A stretch of 64,000 nucleotides of DNA, taken from contig NZ_JAAQOM010000003.1 of assembly GCF_011682055.1 (NCBI RefSeq), forward strand, positions 248,001-312,000, in the 5' to 3' direction. Under the pieces are notes generated by a model that saw only the letters and a program-made list of their open reading frames with translations, was not told the origin of the DNA and did no database searches. Origin of the DNA: Telluria antibiotica (GTDB taxonomy: Bacteria; Pseudomonadota; Gammaproteobacteria; Burkholderiales; Burkholderiaceae_D). Numbering within the stretch: position 1 is the stretch's first letter; every line of letters begins with the position of its first letter. This document shows positions 44,881 to 53,485 of the stretch, piece after piece. Both the position numbers and the translations under genes were made by a program.

Positions 44881-45801
44881 TTACCCTTGCATCCCGGCCA
44901 GCAGCGTATCGATGGCAGCCAGCGACGGCGGCGTGGCGCCGGCCGCGAGGCAGGCTGCGGCACCCGCGGCGACGGCGAAGCGCAGGTGCGCGAGGCCGTC
45001 GCGTCCGGGCGCATGCAGCATGCTCCAGGCCAGCGCCGCGATGCTGGCGTCGCCCGCGCCGACCGTGTCCACGGGCGTGATGCGCGGCGCCGCCTGATGC
45101 CACGATCCGGCGGGCGTATGCAGCGACGCGCCGGCCGCGCCCTTCGTGTACAGGTAGCTGGCATCGGGGTTCCAGCCGCGCAGCGTGGCGAAGGCGGCGT
45201 CCGCATCGTGCGTGCGCAGCAGGCCGACGAGGTCTTCCTCCGACACCTTGATCACGTCGGCCAGCGCCGTCATGCGGTGCAGCGTGGGGTCGTAGTTCTC
45301 GTCCATCAGCGCGCGGAAGTTCGGGTCGTAGCTGATGCGCACGCCCTGCGCCTTCAGCGTCTCCGCGAGTGCGACGAGCTTACCCGCCAGCGGTTGGCGC
45401 GCGAGGCTGATGCCGCCGAAATGCGCCCAGCGGCAGGCCTTGGCCCAGCCTTGCGGCAGCAGCGCGGCGTCGAAGTGCAGGTCGGCGCTGTCGTCGCCGA
45501 CGAAGAAATAGCTGGGCGGGTCGAGGCGGTGCACGATGGCGAGCAGCGGCGATTTGTCCAGGCGCTGCAGGAAGCGGTCGTCCAGGCCGGCGTCGAGGGT
45601 GGCGCGCCACAGCTGGTCGCCAAATACGTCGCGGCTGACGGCGCCCGCGAACGCGCTGGGCGCGCCCAGCTTCGCCATCGCGCGCGCCACGTTCCACGTC
45701 GAGCCGCCCGTCACGCTGTGCCAGCGGGTGGCGCCGGCGTCATCGACGATCATGTCGGTCAGCGCTTCGCCGGCCGCGACGAATACGGGGAAGTCGGTCA
45801 T
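44881..45801 (-). CDS. PfkB-family sugar kinase, probable fructokinase (mannose branch)
   Basis: A 306-residue paralogue of the kinase at 42578. It carries AGEALTDMI, TGGSTWNVARAMAKLG and DTVGAGDASIAAL with the catalytic Asp. It is encoded 1 nt after the AGE-family enzyme. If that enzyme makes fructose from mannose, this kinase closes the route to fructose 6-phosphate without mannokinase or ManA. Its stop abuts the porin stop (44880/44881), so the two genes are convergent without any spacer. Confidence 0.9.
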   Translation of the reverse strand: MTDFPVFVAAGEALTDMIVDDAGATRWHSVTGGSTWNVARAMAKLGAPSAFAGAVSRDVFGDQLWRATLDAGLDDRFLQRLDKSPLLAIVHRLDPPSYFFVGDDSADLHFDAALLPQGWAKACRWAHFGGISLARQPLAGKLVALAETLKAQGVRISYDPNFRALMDENYDPTLHRMTALADVIKVSEEDLVGLLRTHDADAAFATLRGWNPDASYLYTKGAAGASLHTPAGSWHQAAPRITPVDTVGAGDASIAALAWSMLHAPGRDGLAHLRFAVAAGAAACLAAGATPPSLAAIDTLLAGMQG

Positions 45802-45802
45802 G

Positions 45803-47014
45803 TCAATCCTTCGTGAGCACGGTCAGCACTTCGTAGCAGGCGCCCATCGTGTGGTAGTCGACCTTGCCGGCCGGGCTCTTTTCATCCGTGAGCTTCTCGT
45901 TGGCCGGGCCGAGGATGCGGTACCAGGCGCCGTGCTCGTGGTCGACGAAATGCGTCCAGCTGTAGGCCCAGATGCGGTCGTACCAGTCCCAGTATGCCTG
46001 GTTGCCCGTGCGCGCGCCGAGGAGGGCGGCGGCGGCCAGGCTCTCGGCCTGCACCCAGAAGTATTTGTCGGCGTCGCAGATCTCGTCCTGCGGACCGAAC
46101 CCGTAATAAATGCCGCCGTGCTGCGCATCCCATGCCTTCGAGAGCGCCGCATCGAACAGTTGTTGCGCGCGCGGCAGCAGCCAGTCGGACGGGCCGGCCA
46201 TCTGGTCCTTGTGGCGTTCCATGATCAACAGGAGCTTGGCCCATTCCGTCAGGTGGCCCGGCTGGTAGCCCCACGGGCGGAAGATGTTCGTCTTGTCGTC
46301 GCGGTTGTAATCCGGGTCGACGGACCAGTCGCTGTTGTAGTGTTCCCAGACCAGGTTGCCGTACAGCGCGGCCTGGCGCACCGTGATGTTGTGGGCGAGC
46401 GTCTCCGCGCGCCACAGGAACTTCGTGTCGCCTGTCGCGTCGAACGCGGCCAGCATCGCTTCGCAGGCGTGCATGTTGGCGTTTTGGCCGCGGTACGGGT
46501 ACAAGGTGGACCAGTCGCCGCTCGCTTCGTCCGCGTACAGGCCGTGCGCCGGTTCCCAGAAGCGGCGCTCCATCAGGTCGTACGTCTCGTCCAGCCAGGC
46601 GCGCGCCTCGTCGACGCCGGCCATGATGGCGTGCGCGTACGCGAGCAGCACGAAGGCCAGGCCGTAGCAGTGGTTCGTGTCGTCCGTGACCTTCTTCACG
46701 CCGTCGTTCCAGTCCAATGTCCACGCATAGCCGCCCGTGTCCGGATTGCGGTGCACGTCGCGCAGGAAGCGCAGGCCGTGCAGCACGCGGTCGCGGTCGG
46801 CCTGCTCGCGGAACCGGCGCCACGCCATCGAGAAGTTGAAGATGAAGCGGGTGCTGCTCACCAGGTGGCGCGTGTGCGCATCGTAGACCGTGCCGTCGTC
46901 CTTGTAGAAATGATAGAAGCCGCCGCTCGGGTCGGTGCAGCGCGGATCGTAGAACTGGCGGGTGTGGCGGATGTGCTGCAGCAGCGTCGCGCGGGAGTGG
47001 AAGTCGGGAAGCAT
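45803..47014 (-). CDS. AGE-family epimerase/isomerase, probable mannose isomerase
   Basis: A 403-residue (alpha/alpha)6-barrel enzyme of the N-acylglucosamine 2-epimerase family. Motifs include HLVSSTRFIFNFSMAW, NANMHACEAMLAAFDATGD, RPWGYQPGHLTEWAKLLL and KYFWVQAESLAAAALLG, with the paired His residues of the family active site. Family members are D-mannose isomerases (YihS/ManI), cellobiose 2-epimerases and GlcNAc 2-epimerases. The adjacent fructokinase and mannanase make mannose isomerase most likely. Cytoplasmic; no signal peptide. Confidence 0.85.
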   Translation of the reverse strand: MLPDFHSRATLLQHIRHTRQFYDPRCTDPSGGFYHFYKDDGTVYDAHTRHLVSSTRFIFNFSMAWRRFREQADRDRVLHGLRFLRDVHRNPDTGGYAWTLDWNDGVKKVTDDTNHCYGLAFVLLAYAHAIMAGVDEARAWLDETYDLMERRFWEPAHGLYADEASGDWSTLYPYRGQNANMHACEAMLAAFDATGDTKFLWRAETLAHNITVRQAALYGNLVWEHYNSDWSVDPDYNRDDKTNIFRPWGYQPGHLTEWAKLLLIMERHKDQMAGPSDWLLPRAQQLFDAALSKAWDAQHGGIYYGFGPQDEICDADKYFWVQAESLAAAALLGARTGNQAYWDWYDRIWAYSWTHFVDHEHGAWYRILGPANEKLTDEKSPAGKVDYHTMGACYEVLTVLTKD

Positions 47015-47092
47015 GGGTCGGTCGTGATGAGTGAATCGGTGAGTGGCGCCCCGTCGTGCGGCGCGGGCGCCATGAGGGTCGATGGCGGGCGG

Positions 47093-48196
47093 TTATCTGC
47101 GCATGCGGTAGTCCTCGCATACGGTGCTGGCACGCACGATCAGTTCGACCGGCGACACCTGCTCCAGCGGCGGATCCTGCGGGCCGCGCAGCAGCAGCTC
47201 GACGCCCAGCGCGCCCAGCTCCTTCTTGTTGATGCGCAGCGTCGTCAGCGGACGGTGGCCCAGCACGGCGCCGGGGATGTCGTCGAAGCCGACGATCGAC
47301 ACGTCATGCGGCACCGTCTTCCCGGCCGCGAGGCAGGCGCGCATCGCGACGAGGGCGGCGGCGTCGTTGTAGCAGAACACGGCATCGGGCGGGTGCGGCT
47401 GGTTCAGCAGGGACTGCATCGCCTCGTAGGCGCCCGTCTCGAGATCGACGCCGTCCGGGATGCACGTCTCCAGGCGCGGGTCGGCCAGCAGGCCGGCGTC
47501 GAACAGGGCCTGGCGGTAGCCGCGGTTGCGTTCGCGGATGCTGTAGTGGCCCAGCGAGCCGGAGATCATGCCGATGCGCTCGCGTCCCAGCGAAATCAGG
47601 TGGCGCGTGGCGAGGTAGCCGCCCATGTGGTTGTCCGGGTTGACGGAGCTGTAGCCGCGCAGCTTCATGTCGATGAGGACGAGGGGCTTGCCGCTGCCGC
47701 GCAGGGCGTTCAGCAACTCGGGTTCGAAGAAGCCGGCGCACACGATGGCGTCCGGCGCGTGCATGCGCAGCTGTTCCGTCACCCCGTCGGCCGGCCCCAC
47801 GGCCATGAACGACAGGACGATGCCCTGCTTGCGGCACGCTTCCTCGGCGCCGTGCAGCACGGGCGAGTAGAACGGGCTGCTGGCCGCCGTGTTGTGCTGG
47901 CGGTGCAGCAGGAACGTGAGGCGGCGGATGCGCTTGCGGCGCAGCTTGCAGAAGTCATAGCCCAGTTCGTGGGCTGCCGACAACACCATCTGGCGCGTGC
48001 TTTCCGTCAGGCCCGGCTCGTTCTTGAGAGCCCGCGAGATCGTGCCGGCCGATACGCCGGCGTACTTGGCCAGGTCGCGGATCGTGACCGGCGCCGGGCT
48101 GCCGCCCGCTGGGGTGCGTGAGGGTTCGGGGTTCACACTGTCTCCGGAATCATATGCGACGCCCTGGGCGCCGCTCGTTTGAATGGAGTCTTGCAT
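47093..48196 (-). CDS. LacI-family regulator of the mannan locus
   Basis: A 367-residue LacI protein. The helix-turn-helix is TIRDLAKYAGVSAGTISRAL at about residues 37-56, after an unusual Ser/Pro-rich extension. The effector domain contains PDAVFCYNDAAALVAM and VSIVGFDDIPGA. It is followed by the AGE enzyme and kinase, and is divergent from the transporter-hydrolase operon. Two GTTTAGT-N7/8-ACTAAAC palindromes in the gap are its likely operators. ATG 48196 is preferred over a 30-residue longer frame that would begin within the operator. Confidence 0.92.
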   Translation of the reverse strand: MQDSIQTSGAQGVAYDSGDSVNPEPSRTPAGGSPAPVTIRDLAKYAGVSAGTISRALKNEPGLTESTRQMVLSAAHELGYDFCKLRRKRIRRLTFLLHRQHNTAASSPFYSPVLHGAEEACRKQGIVLSFMAVGPADGVTEQLRMHAPDAIVCAGFFEPELLNALRGSGKPLVLIDMKLRGYSSVNPDNHMGGYLATRHLISLGRERIGMISGSLGHYSIRERNRGYRQALFDAGLLADPRLETCIPDGVDLETGAYEAMQSLLNQPHPPDAVFCYNDAAALVAMRACLAAGKTVPHDVSIVGFDDIPGAVLGHRPLTTLRINKKELGALGVELLLRGPQDPPLEQVSPVELIVRASTVCEDYRMRR

Positions 48197-48240
48197 ATCA
48201 AAATCGCCTTGGTCAAACGTCAGTCGGCACTTCAAGTCAA

Positions 48241-48261
48241 GTTTAGTCGGCTTTACTAAAC
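48241..48261. promoter_or_regulatory. Mannan-locus operator 1, GTTTAGT-N7-ACTAAAC
   Basis: Perfect 7-bp inverted repeat, 45 nt upstream of the LacI gene. The same arms recur 60 nt away. Nothing else in the window carries both arms. Confidence 0.65.
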
Positions 48262-48320
48262 AGCTGTTTGCCCGGTATATTCTCAATTTAAGAAACCGAT
48301 TTCATAAGAGGGTGGCACAT

Positions 48321-48342
48321 GTTTAGTGACGACTGACTAAAC
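48321..48342. promoter_or_regulatory. Mannan-locus operator 2, GTTTAGT-N8-ACTAAAC
   Basis: Perfect 7-bp inverted repeat with a one-base longer centre than operator 1. It lies 24 nt upstream of the candidate -35 of the transporter operon. The arm centres are about 80 nt apart between the two sites, which would allow looping. Confidence 0.65.
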
Positions 48343-48366
48343 TCGGCCGCGTACCCGACGTCGCGT

Positions 48367-48395
48367 TTGACCCCACCAACCTGCTTATGCAGAAT
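48367..48395 (+). promoter_or_regulatory. Candidate promoter of the transporter-hydrolase operon
   Basis: TTGACC, a 17-nt spacer and CAGAAT, about 60 nt before the start codon. Both hexamers are imperfect. Confidence 0.4.
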
Positions 48396-48455
48396 ATTTT
48401 TTACAAAAAAGTTACTAGTTTGTAAGTTAGCGGTAACATCCACAAGGAGACACGC

Positions 48456-49730
48456 ATGGAACGCGCTTCACAGGCCGCAATCGCGCCTGCCGATCGGGCT
48501 CAGCCCGCCAATTACACCTTTGCCCTGACCGTCGTCACCGCGCTGTTCTTCATGTGGGGCCTGTTGACGTCGCTGAACGACATCCTGATTCCGCACCTGA
48601 AGTCGGTGTACAACCTGACGTACGTACAGGCGATGATGGTGAACTTCGCGTTCTTCAGCGGCTACTTCCTGCTGTCGATCCCGGCTGGCGCGCTGATTCG
48701 CCGCATCGGCTACAAGGCCGGTGCCGTCGCCGGCCTTGCCGTGTGCGCCGTCGGCGCCGCGCTGTTCTACCCGGCCGCGACGAGCGTTTACGCGCTGTTC
48801 CTGTGCGCGCTGTTCGTGCTGGCCGGCGGCATCACCATCCTGCAAGTGGCCGCCAACCCGTACGTCACCGTACTGGGCGCGCCGGCCACCGCGTCGAGCC
48901 GCCTGAACCTGACGCAGGCGCTGAATTCCTTCGGCACGTTCGTCGGCCCCCCGGTGGGCGGCTACCTGATCCTGTCGCACATTTCGACCGTCGCCGATCC
49001 GAACCACATGACGGCCGCCGAGAAACTGGCGCAGGCACAGGCCGTGCAGGGCCCGTACCTGGGCCTGGCCGCGACGCTGGCGATCCTCGCCATCCTGTTC
49101 GCCGTGATCCGCCTGCCGATCATCCGCGACGACGATGCCGGCGCGACGGTCACCGGTTCGATCCTGAAGCAGAAGCGCCTGATGCTGGGCGTGCTGGCCA
49201 TCTTCGTGTACGTCGGCGCCGAAGTGAGCATCGGCAGCTTCCTGATCAACTACATGGGCGACGCGTCCATCGCCGGCTTCACGCCGGAGATCGGCGCGAA
49301 CTATGTCGCCTACTACTGGGGCGGCGCGATGGTCGGCCGCTTCATCGGTTCGGCCGTGATGCGCACCGTCAGCCCGGGCAAGGTCCTCGCGTTCAACGCC
49401 GCCGTCTGCATCGCGCTGCTGGTGGCGACGACGTTCGGGCACGGCCACTTCGCGATGTGGGCCGTGCTCGCGGTCGGCCTGTTCAACTCGATCATGTTCC
49501 CGACCATCTTCAGCATGGCGGTGCACGAGCTGGGCCCGCAGACGAGCCAGGGCTCCGGCCTGCTCGTGATGGCCATCGCCGGCGGCGCCGTCGTGCCGGT
49601 GATCCAGGCGCAAGCCGCGGACGTCATCGGCCTGCAGCCTTCGTTCCTCGTGCCGGCCGTGTGCTACGCCTTCATCCTGTACTTCGGCGCGAAATACGCC
49701 CGCATGTACGTGGACGTCAAGGCCGTCTGA
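48456..49730 (+). CDS. FucP-type MFS sugar transporter
   Basis: A 424-residue permease of 12 predicted helices with FucP/GluP signatures: FMWGLLTSLNDILIPHLKS in helix 1, AANPYVTVLGAPATASSRLNLTQALNS region in helices 4-5 and a QGSGLLVMAIAGGAVVP segment late in the protein. Relatives import fucose, glucose, galactose or mannose with protons. An AAGGAG site precedes the ATG at 48456. Under the shared operators it is the likely entry route for the monosaccharide released by the hydrolases downstream. Confidence 0.92.
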   Translation: MERASQAAIAPADRAQPANYTFALTVVTALFFMWGLLTSLNDILIPHLKSVYNLTYVQAMMVNFAFFSGYFLLSIPAGALIRRIGYKAGAVAGLAVCAVGAALFYPAATSVYALFLCALFVLAGGITILQVAANPYVTVLGAPATASSRLNLTQALNSFGTFVGPPVGGYLILSHISTVADPNHMTAAEKLAQAQAVQGPYLGLAATLAILAILFAVIRLPIIRDDDAGATVTGSILKQKRLMLGVLAIFVYVGAEVSIGSFLINYMGDASIAGFTPEIGANYVAYYWGGAMVGRFIGSAVMRTVSPGKVLAFNAAVCIALLVATTFGHGHFAMWAVLAVGLFNSIMFPTIFSMAVHELGPQTSQGSGLLVMAIAGGAVVPVIQAQAADVIGLQPSFLVPAVCYAFILYFGAKYARMYVDVKAV

Positions 49731-49750
49731 CCCGCCACGACCCTGTTTAG

Positions 49751-49773
49751 CCGCCGCGGCGCGTCCGCGGCGG
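49751..49773 (+). terminator. GC-rich hairpin between transporter and GH3 genes
   Basis: Perfect 9-bp stem CCGCCGCGG/CCGCGGCGG, loop CGCGT, no T-tract. It may slow or partly stop transcription, giving more transporter than hydrolase mRNA. Confidence 0.5.
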
Positions 49774-49823
49774 TGTTGCGCCAAATACCGATAACGATCC
49801 ATCCCCTTAAAGAGCTTCGTCCC

Positions 49824-52055
49824 ATGCGCCTTCGTCACTTCACTCTCGTCGCGGCCCTGACCGCCGCCTTCCCGCTGTTCGCCACCGCCGCCGACACGCC
49901 TGCCCAGCAGCCGTGGATGAACCGTTCCCTGAGCGCCGACCAGCGCGCCGAACTCGCCGTCAAGGCCATGACCCGCCAGGAAAAACTGCGCTGGGTGTTC
50001 GGCTATTTCGGCACTGCATTCGCCCCGAAGGGCACCACGCCGCCGAAAGGCTCGATCCCGTTCTCGGCCGGCTTCGTGCCGGGCAACCCGCGCCTCGGCC
50101 TGCCGGACCTGCAGGAGACGGACGCGGGCCTCGGCGTCGCCACCCAGGCCACGCCGACCCCGCGCGAGCGCACCCAGCTGCCGTCGGGCCTCGCCACCGC
50201 ATCGACGTGGGACACGCAGATGGCCTACGCGGGCGGCGCGATGATCGGTTCCGAGGCGCGCGCTTCCGGCTTCAACGTGATGCTGGCCGGCGGCGTGAAC
50301 CTGATGCGCGATCCGCGCAACGGCCGCAACTTCGAATACGCGGGCGAAGATCCCCTGCTGGCCGGCACGATCGTCGGCCATGCCGTCAAGGGCATCGAGT
50401 CGAACCACGTGATCTCGACCGTCAAGCACTACGCGCTGAACGACCAGGAAACGGGCCGCAACGAACTGGACGTCCGCATCGACAAGGCCGCGTCGCGCAT
50501 GTCCGACCTGCTCGCGATGCAGCTCGCGCTGGAACAGTCCGACGCCGGCTCCGTCATGTGCTCGTACAACCGCGTGTACGGCACCTATGCGTGCGAGAAC
50601 GACTACCTGCTGAACGAAGTGCTCAAGAAGGACTGGGGCTTCAAGGGCTACGTGATGTCCGACTGGGGCGCGACGCACAGCACCGCGGAAGCGGCGAACC
50701 ACGGCCTGGACCGCCAGTCGGGCCAGGAATTCGACAAGTCGCCGTACTTCGGCGGCGCGCTGGAAGAAGCCGTCAAGAACGGCCACGTGTCGGAAGCGCG
50801 CCTCGACGACATGGCCACGCGCATCGTGCGCGCCATGTTCGCCAAGGGTGTCGTCGACAACCCGGTCGCGCAGGGCGGCGCCATCGACTTCGCGAAGAAC
50901 GGCGCCGTGAGCCGCGCGACGGCGGAAGAGGGCGCCGTGCTGCTGAAGAACGACAACCACGTGCTGCCGCTGTCGAAGGACGTGAAGACCATCGCCATCA
51001 TCGGCGGCCATGCCGACGTGGGCGTGCTGTCGGGCGGCGGCTCGTCGCAGGTGTATCCGGTGGGCGGCAATGCCGTGCCGGGGCTGGAGCCGAAGGTGTG
51101 GCCGGGCCCCGTCGTGTACCACCCGTCGTCGCCGCTGCGCGCCATTAAAGCGCTGGCACCGGATGCGAAGGTCGTGTACGACGACGGCCTTGACCCCGCG
51201 CGCGCCGCGCGCGTGGCCGCGCAGGCGGACGTCGCGCTCGTGTTCGCGACGCAGTGGATCGGCGAGGCGAACGACGCCACGTCGCTGGCGCTGCCGGACA
51301 ACCAGGACAAGCTGATCGACAGCGTGGCCGGCGCCAATGCGCGCACCGTCGTCGTGCTGGAAACGGGCGGTCCTGTCGCGATGCCGTGGGTCGCGAAGAC
51401 GCCGGCCGTGCTGGAAGCGTGGTATCCGGGCACGAGCGGCGGCGAGGCGATCGCGCGCGTGCTGTTCGGCGTCGTCAATCCGGGCGGCCACCTGCCGGCC
51501 ACGTTCCCCGTCTCCGAAGAGCAACTGCCGCGTCCGAAACTGGACGGCGATCCGAAACAGCCGGACCAGCAGTTCACGGTCGAGTACAAGGAAGGCGCAG
51601 CGGTCGGCTACAAGTGGTTCGACAAGCAGGGCTTGACGCCGCTGTTCCCGTTCGGCCACGGCCTGTCGTACACGACGTTCAGCTATGCCGGCCTCGCCAG
51701 CCAGGTGAAGGATGGCCGCCTGCACGTGCGCTTCAAGGTCACGAACACGGGCAACGTCGCCGGCAAGGACGTGCCGCAGGTGTACGTGTCGCCGCTCTCC
51801 GCCAAGTGGGAAGCGCCGAAGCGCCTCGCGGGCTGGGACAAGGTCGCGCTGCAGCCGGGCGAATCGAAAGAGGTCGATGTCGTCGTCGAGCCGCGCATCC
51901 TCGGCATGTTCGACGAGAAGTCCAAGACCTGGCGCATCGCCAAGGGCAAGTACAAGGTCGTGCTGGCCGAGGATGCCGCTGGCAAGAACGCGACCAGCGT
52001 GACGGTCGACCTGCCGGCGTCCACCCTGGACGTGCGCGGCCGCGTGCGCCGCTGA
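49824..52055 (+). CDS. GH3 exo-glycosidase (beta-glucosidase/beta-mannosidase type)
   Basis: A 743-residue secreted enzyme. The signal peptide is LRHFTLVAALTAAFPLFATA. The (beta/alpha)8 domain has NGRNFEYAGEDP, STVKHYALND and the nucleophile Asp280 in YVMSDWGATH. An alpha/beta sandwich and a C-terminal fibronectin-like domain (DVPQVYVSPL) follow. GH3 enzymes remove terminal beta-linked sugars; in this context beta-mannosidase or beta-glucosidase acting on (gluco)mannan oligomers is likely. The ATG at 49824 starts a normal signal peptide; a longer frame does not. Confidence 0.93.
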   Translation: MRLRHFTLVAALTAAFPLFATAADTPAQQPWMNRSLSADQRAELAVKAMTRQEKLRWVFGYFGTAFAPKGTTPPKGSIPFSAGFVPGNPRLGLPDLQETDAGLGVATQATPTPRERTQLPSGLATASTWDTQMAYAGGAMIGSEARASGFNVMLAGGVNLMRDPRNGRNFEYAGEDPLLAGTIVGHAVKGIESNHVISTVKHYALNDQETGRNELDVRIDKAASRMSDLLAMQLALEQSDAGSVMCSYNRVYGTYACENDYLLNEVLKKDWGFKGYVMSDWGATHSTAEAANHGLDRQSGQEFDKSPYFGGALEEAVKNGHVSEARLDDMATRIVRAMFAKGVVDNPVAQGGAIDFAKNGAVSRATAEEGAVLLKNDNHVLPLSKDVKTIAIIGGHADVGVLSGGGSSQVYPVGGNAVPGLEPKVWPGPVVYHPSSPLRAIKALAPDAKVVYDDGLDPARAARVAAQADVALVFATQWIGEANDATSLALPDNQDKLIDSVAGANARTVVVLETGGPVAMPWVAKTPAVLEAWYPGTSGGEAIARVLFGVVNPGGHLPATFPVSEEQLPRPKLDGDPKQPDQQFTVEYKEGAAVGYKWFDKQGLTPLFPFGHGLSYTTFSYAGLASQVKDGRLHVRFKVTNTGNVAGKDVPQVYVSPLSAKWEAPKRLAGWDKVALQPGESKEVDVVVEPRILGMFDEKSKTWRIAKGKYKVVLAEDAAGKNATSVTVDLPASTLDVRGRVRR

Positions 52056-52066
52056 GTTTCACCCAT

Positions 52067-52090
52067 GCCGCCCGCTTGCCGGCGGGCGGC
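52067..52090 (+). terminator. GC-rich hairpin between GH3 and GH5 genes
   Basis: Perfect 9-bp stem GCCGCCCGC/GCGGGCGGC with loop TTGCCG. No T-tract follows, so it may act on mRNA stability rather than as a full stop. Confidence 0.5.
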
Positions 52091-52141
52091 GCATGACCCA
52101 CGACCGATAACGACGCTTCTTGAGGAGCGCGAGGAGACCAC

Positions 52142-53485
52142 ATGCAACGCAAGTTCCGCAAGATCGCCCTGGCCGCCGCCCTGCTGGCGGCCGGCGCATT
52201 CGGCATCGCCCACGCGGCCGCCACGGCCGGCGCCAAGGGCGGCTTCGTGGCCGTCAAGGACAGCCATTTCGAACGCAACGGCCAGCGCTACATGGTGGCC
52301 GGCGCCAACTTCTGGTACGGCGGCTACCTGGGCGCGCCCACGAGCGTCGGACAGCGCGCCCGCCTCGTCAAGGAGCTCGACCGCCTGAAGGCGCTGGGCG
52401 TCAACAACGTGCGCGTGCTCGCGGTGTCGGAGAAGACGGCGATGAAGAGCGCCGTCAGCCCTGCCACGACGAGCGCGCCCGGCCACTACGACGAGCAGCT
52501 GCTGCAAGGCCTGGACTTCCTGATGGCCGAACTGGCAAAGCGCGACATGACGGCCGTGCTGTACCTGAATAATTTCTGGCAGTGGTCCGGCGGGATGACG
52601 CAGTACCTGAATTGGTTCACCGGTTCGCCCGCGCACGACCCCAACGTGAGCAAGGACTACGAGCGCTTCATGGCCGAGAACGCGCGCTTCTACACGAACG
52701 CGCGCGCGCAGGCCGAGTACCGCAACGTGATCGCGAAGATCGTCCAGCGCACGAACACGGTGACGAAGAAGCCTTACCGCGACGACCCCGTGATCCTGTC
52801 GTGGCAGCTGGCGAACGAGCCGCGACCGGGCAACAGCAAATCCACGCCGCAGGACAAGGCGACCTACGTAAAATGGATCGCCGACACCGCGCACTACATC
52901 CGCTCGCTCGACGCGAACCACATGGTGAGCACGGGCAGCGAAGGCCTCGCGGGTTCCGCGCAGGATGCGCAGCTGTACCTGGACGCGCACCGCACGCCGG
53001 ACATCGCCTACCTCACGTACCACCTGTGGCCCGCGAACTGGGGCTGGTTCGATCCGAAGCAGCCCGAGGCCACGTGGGACGGCATGATGGACAAGGCGCT
53101 GCACTACCTGAACGTGCACGTCGACTACGCGAAGCAGCTTGGCAAGCCGATCGTGCTGGAAGAATTCGGCTTGAACCGCGACGGCGGCTCGTTCGACATC
53201 AAGGCGTCGACGAAGGTCCGCGACCGCTTCTACGACGAGGTGTTCACCACGTTGGAAAAGCGCGCGGCCGCGGGCGACCCCGTCGGCGGCTGGGCCTTCT
53301 GGGCCTGGGGCGGCGCGGGCCGCGCCGCGAATGCGGATTACTGGTGGAAGCCGGGGAACGATTTCGTCGGCGATCCGCCGCAGGAAGAGCAGGGCCTGTA
53401 TTCCGTGTTCGACAGCGACGCGAGCTCGCTCAAGTTGATCGCGGACCACGACAAACGCCTGAAAACCATTGGAGCGAAACAGTGA
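52142..53485 (+). CDS. GH5 endo-beta-1,4-mannanase
   Basis: A 447-residue secreted enzyme with signal peptide KIALAAALLAAGAFGIAHA. The GH5 barrel includes VAGANFWYGGYLG, RVLAVSE, YLNNFWQWSGG and acid/base Glu226 (WQLANEPRP). The nucleophile is Glu341 in IVLEEFGLNRDG, and AFWAWGGAGR follows. This pattern is typical of subfamily 7 mannanases. It cuts internal bonds of mannan or galactomannan in the periplasm or outside. It overlaps the next gene by 4 nt. Confidence 0.93.
   Translation: MQRKFRKIALAAALLAAGAFGIAHAAATAGAKGGFVAVKDSHFERNGQRYMVAGANFWYGGYLGAPTSVGQRARLVKELDRLKALGVNNVRVLAVSEKTAMKSAVSPATTSAPGHYDEQLLQGLDFLMAELAKRDMTAVLYLNNFWQWSGGMTQYLNWFTGSPAHDPNVSKDYERFMAENARFYTNARAQAEYRNVIAKIVQRTNTVTKKPYRDDPVILSWQLANEPRPGNSKSTPQDKATYVKWIADTAHYIRSLDANHMVSTGSEGLAGSAQDAQLYLDAHRTPDIAYLTYHLWPANWGWFDPKQPEATWDGMMDKALHYLNVHVDYAKQLGKPIVLEEFGLNRDGGSFDIKASTKVRDRFYDEVFTTLEKRAAAGDPVGGWAFWAWGGAGRAANADYWWKPGNDFVGDPPQEEQGLYSVFDSDASSLKLIADHDKRLKTIGAKQ

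Noticed and set aside
48468..51725. 1085-codon minus-strand open frame opposite the MFS and GH3 genes
   Set aside because: Same cause: Arg/His/Gln-rich shadow translation covering two well-supported genes, with no domain.
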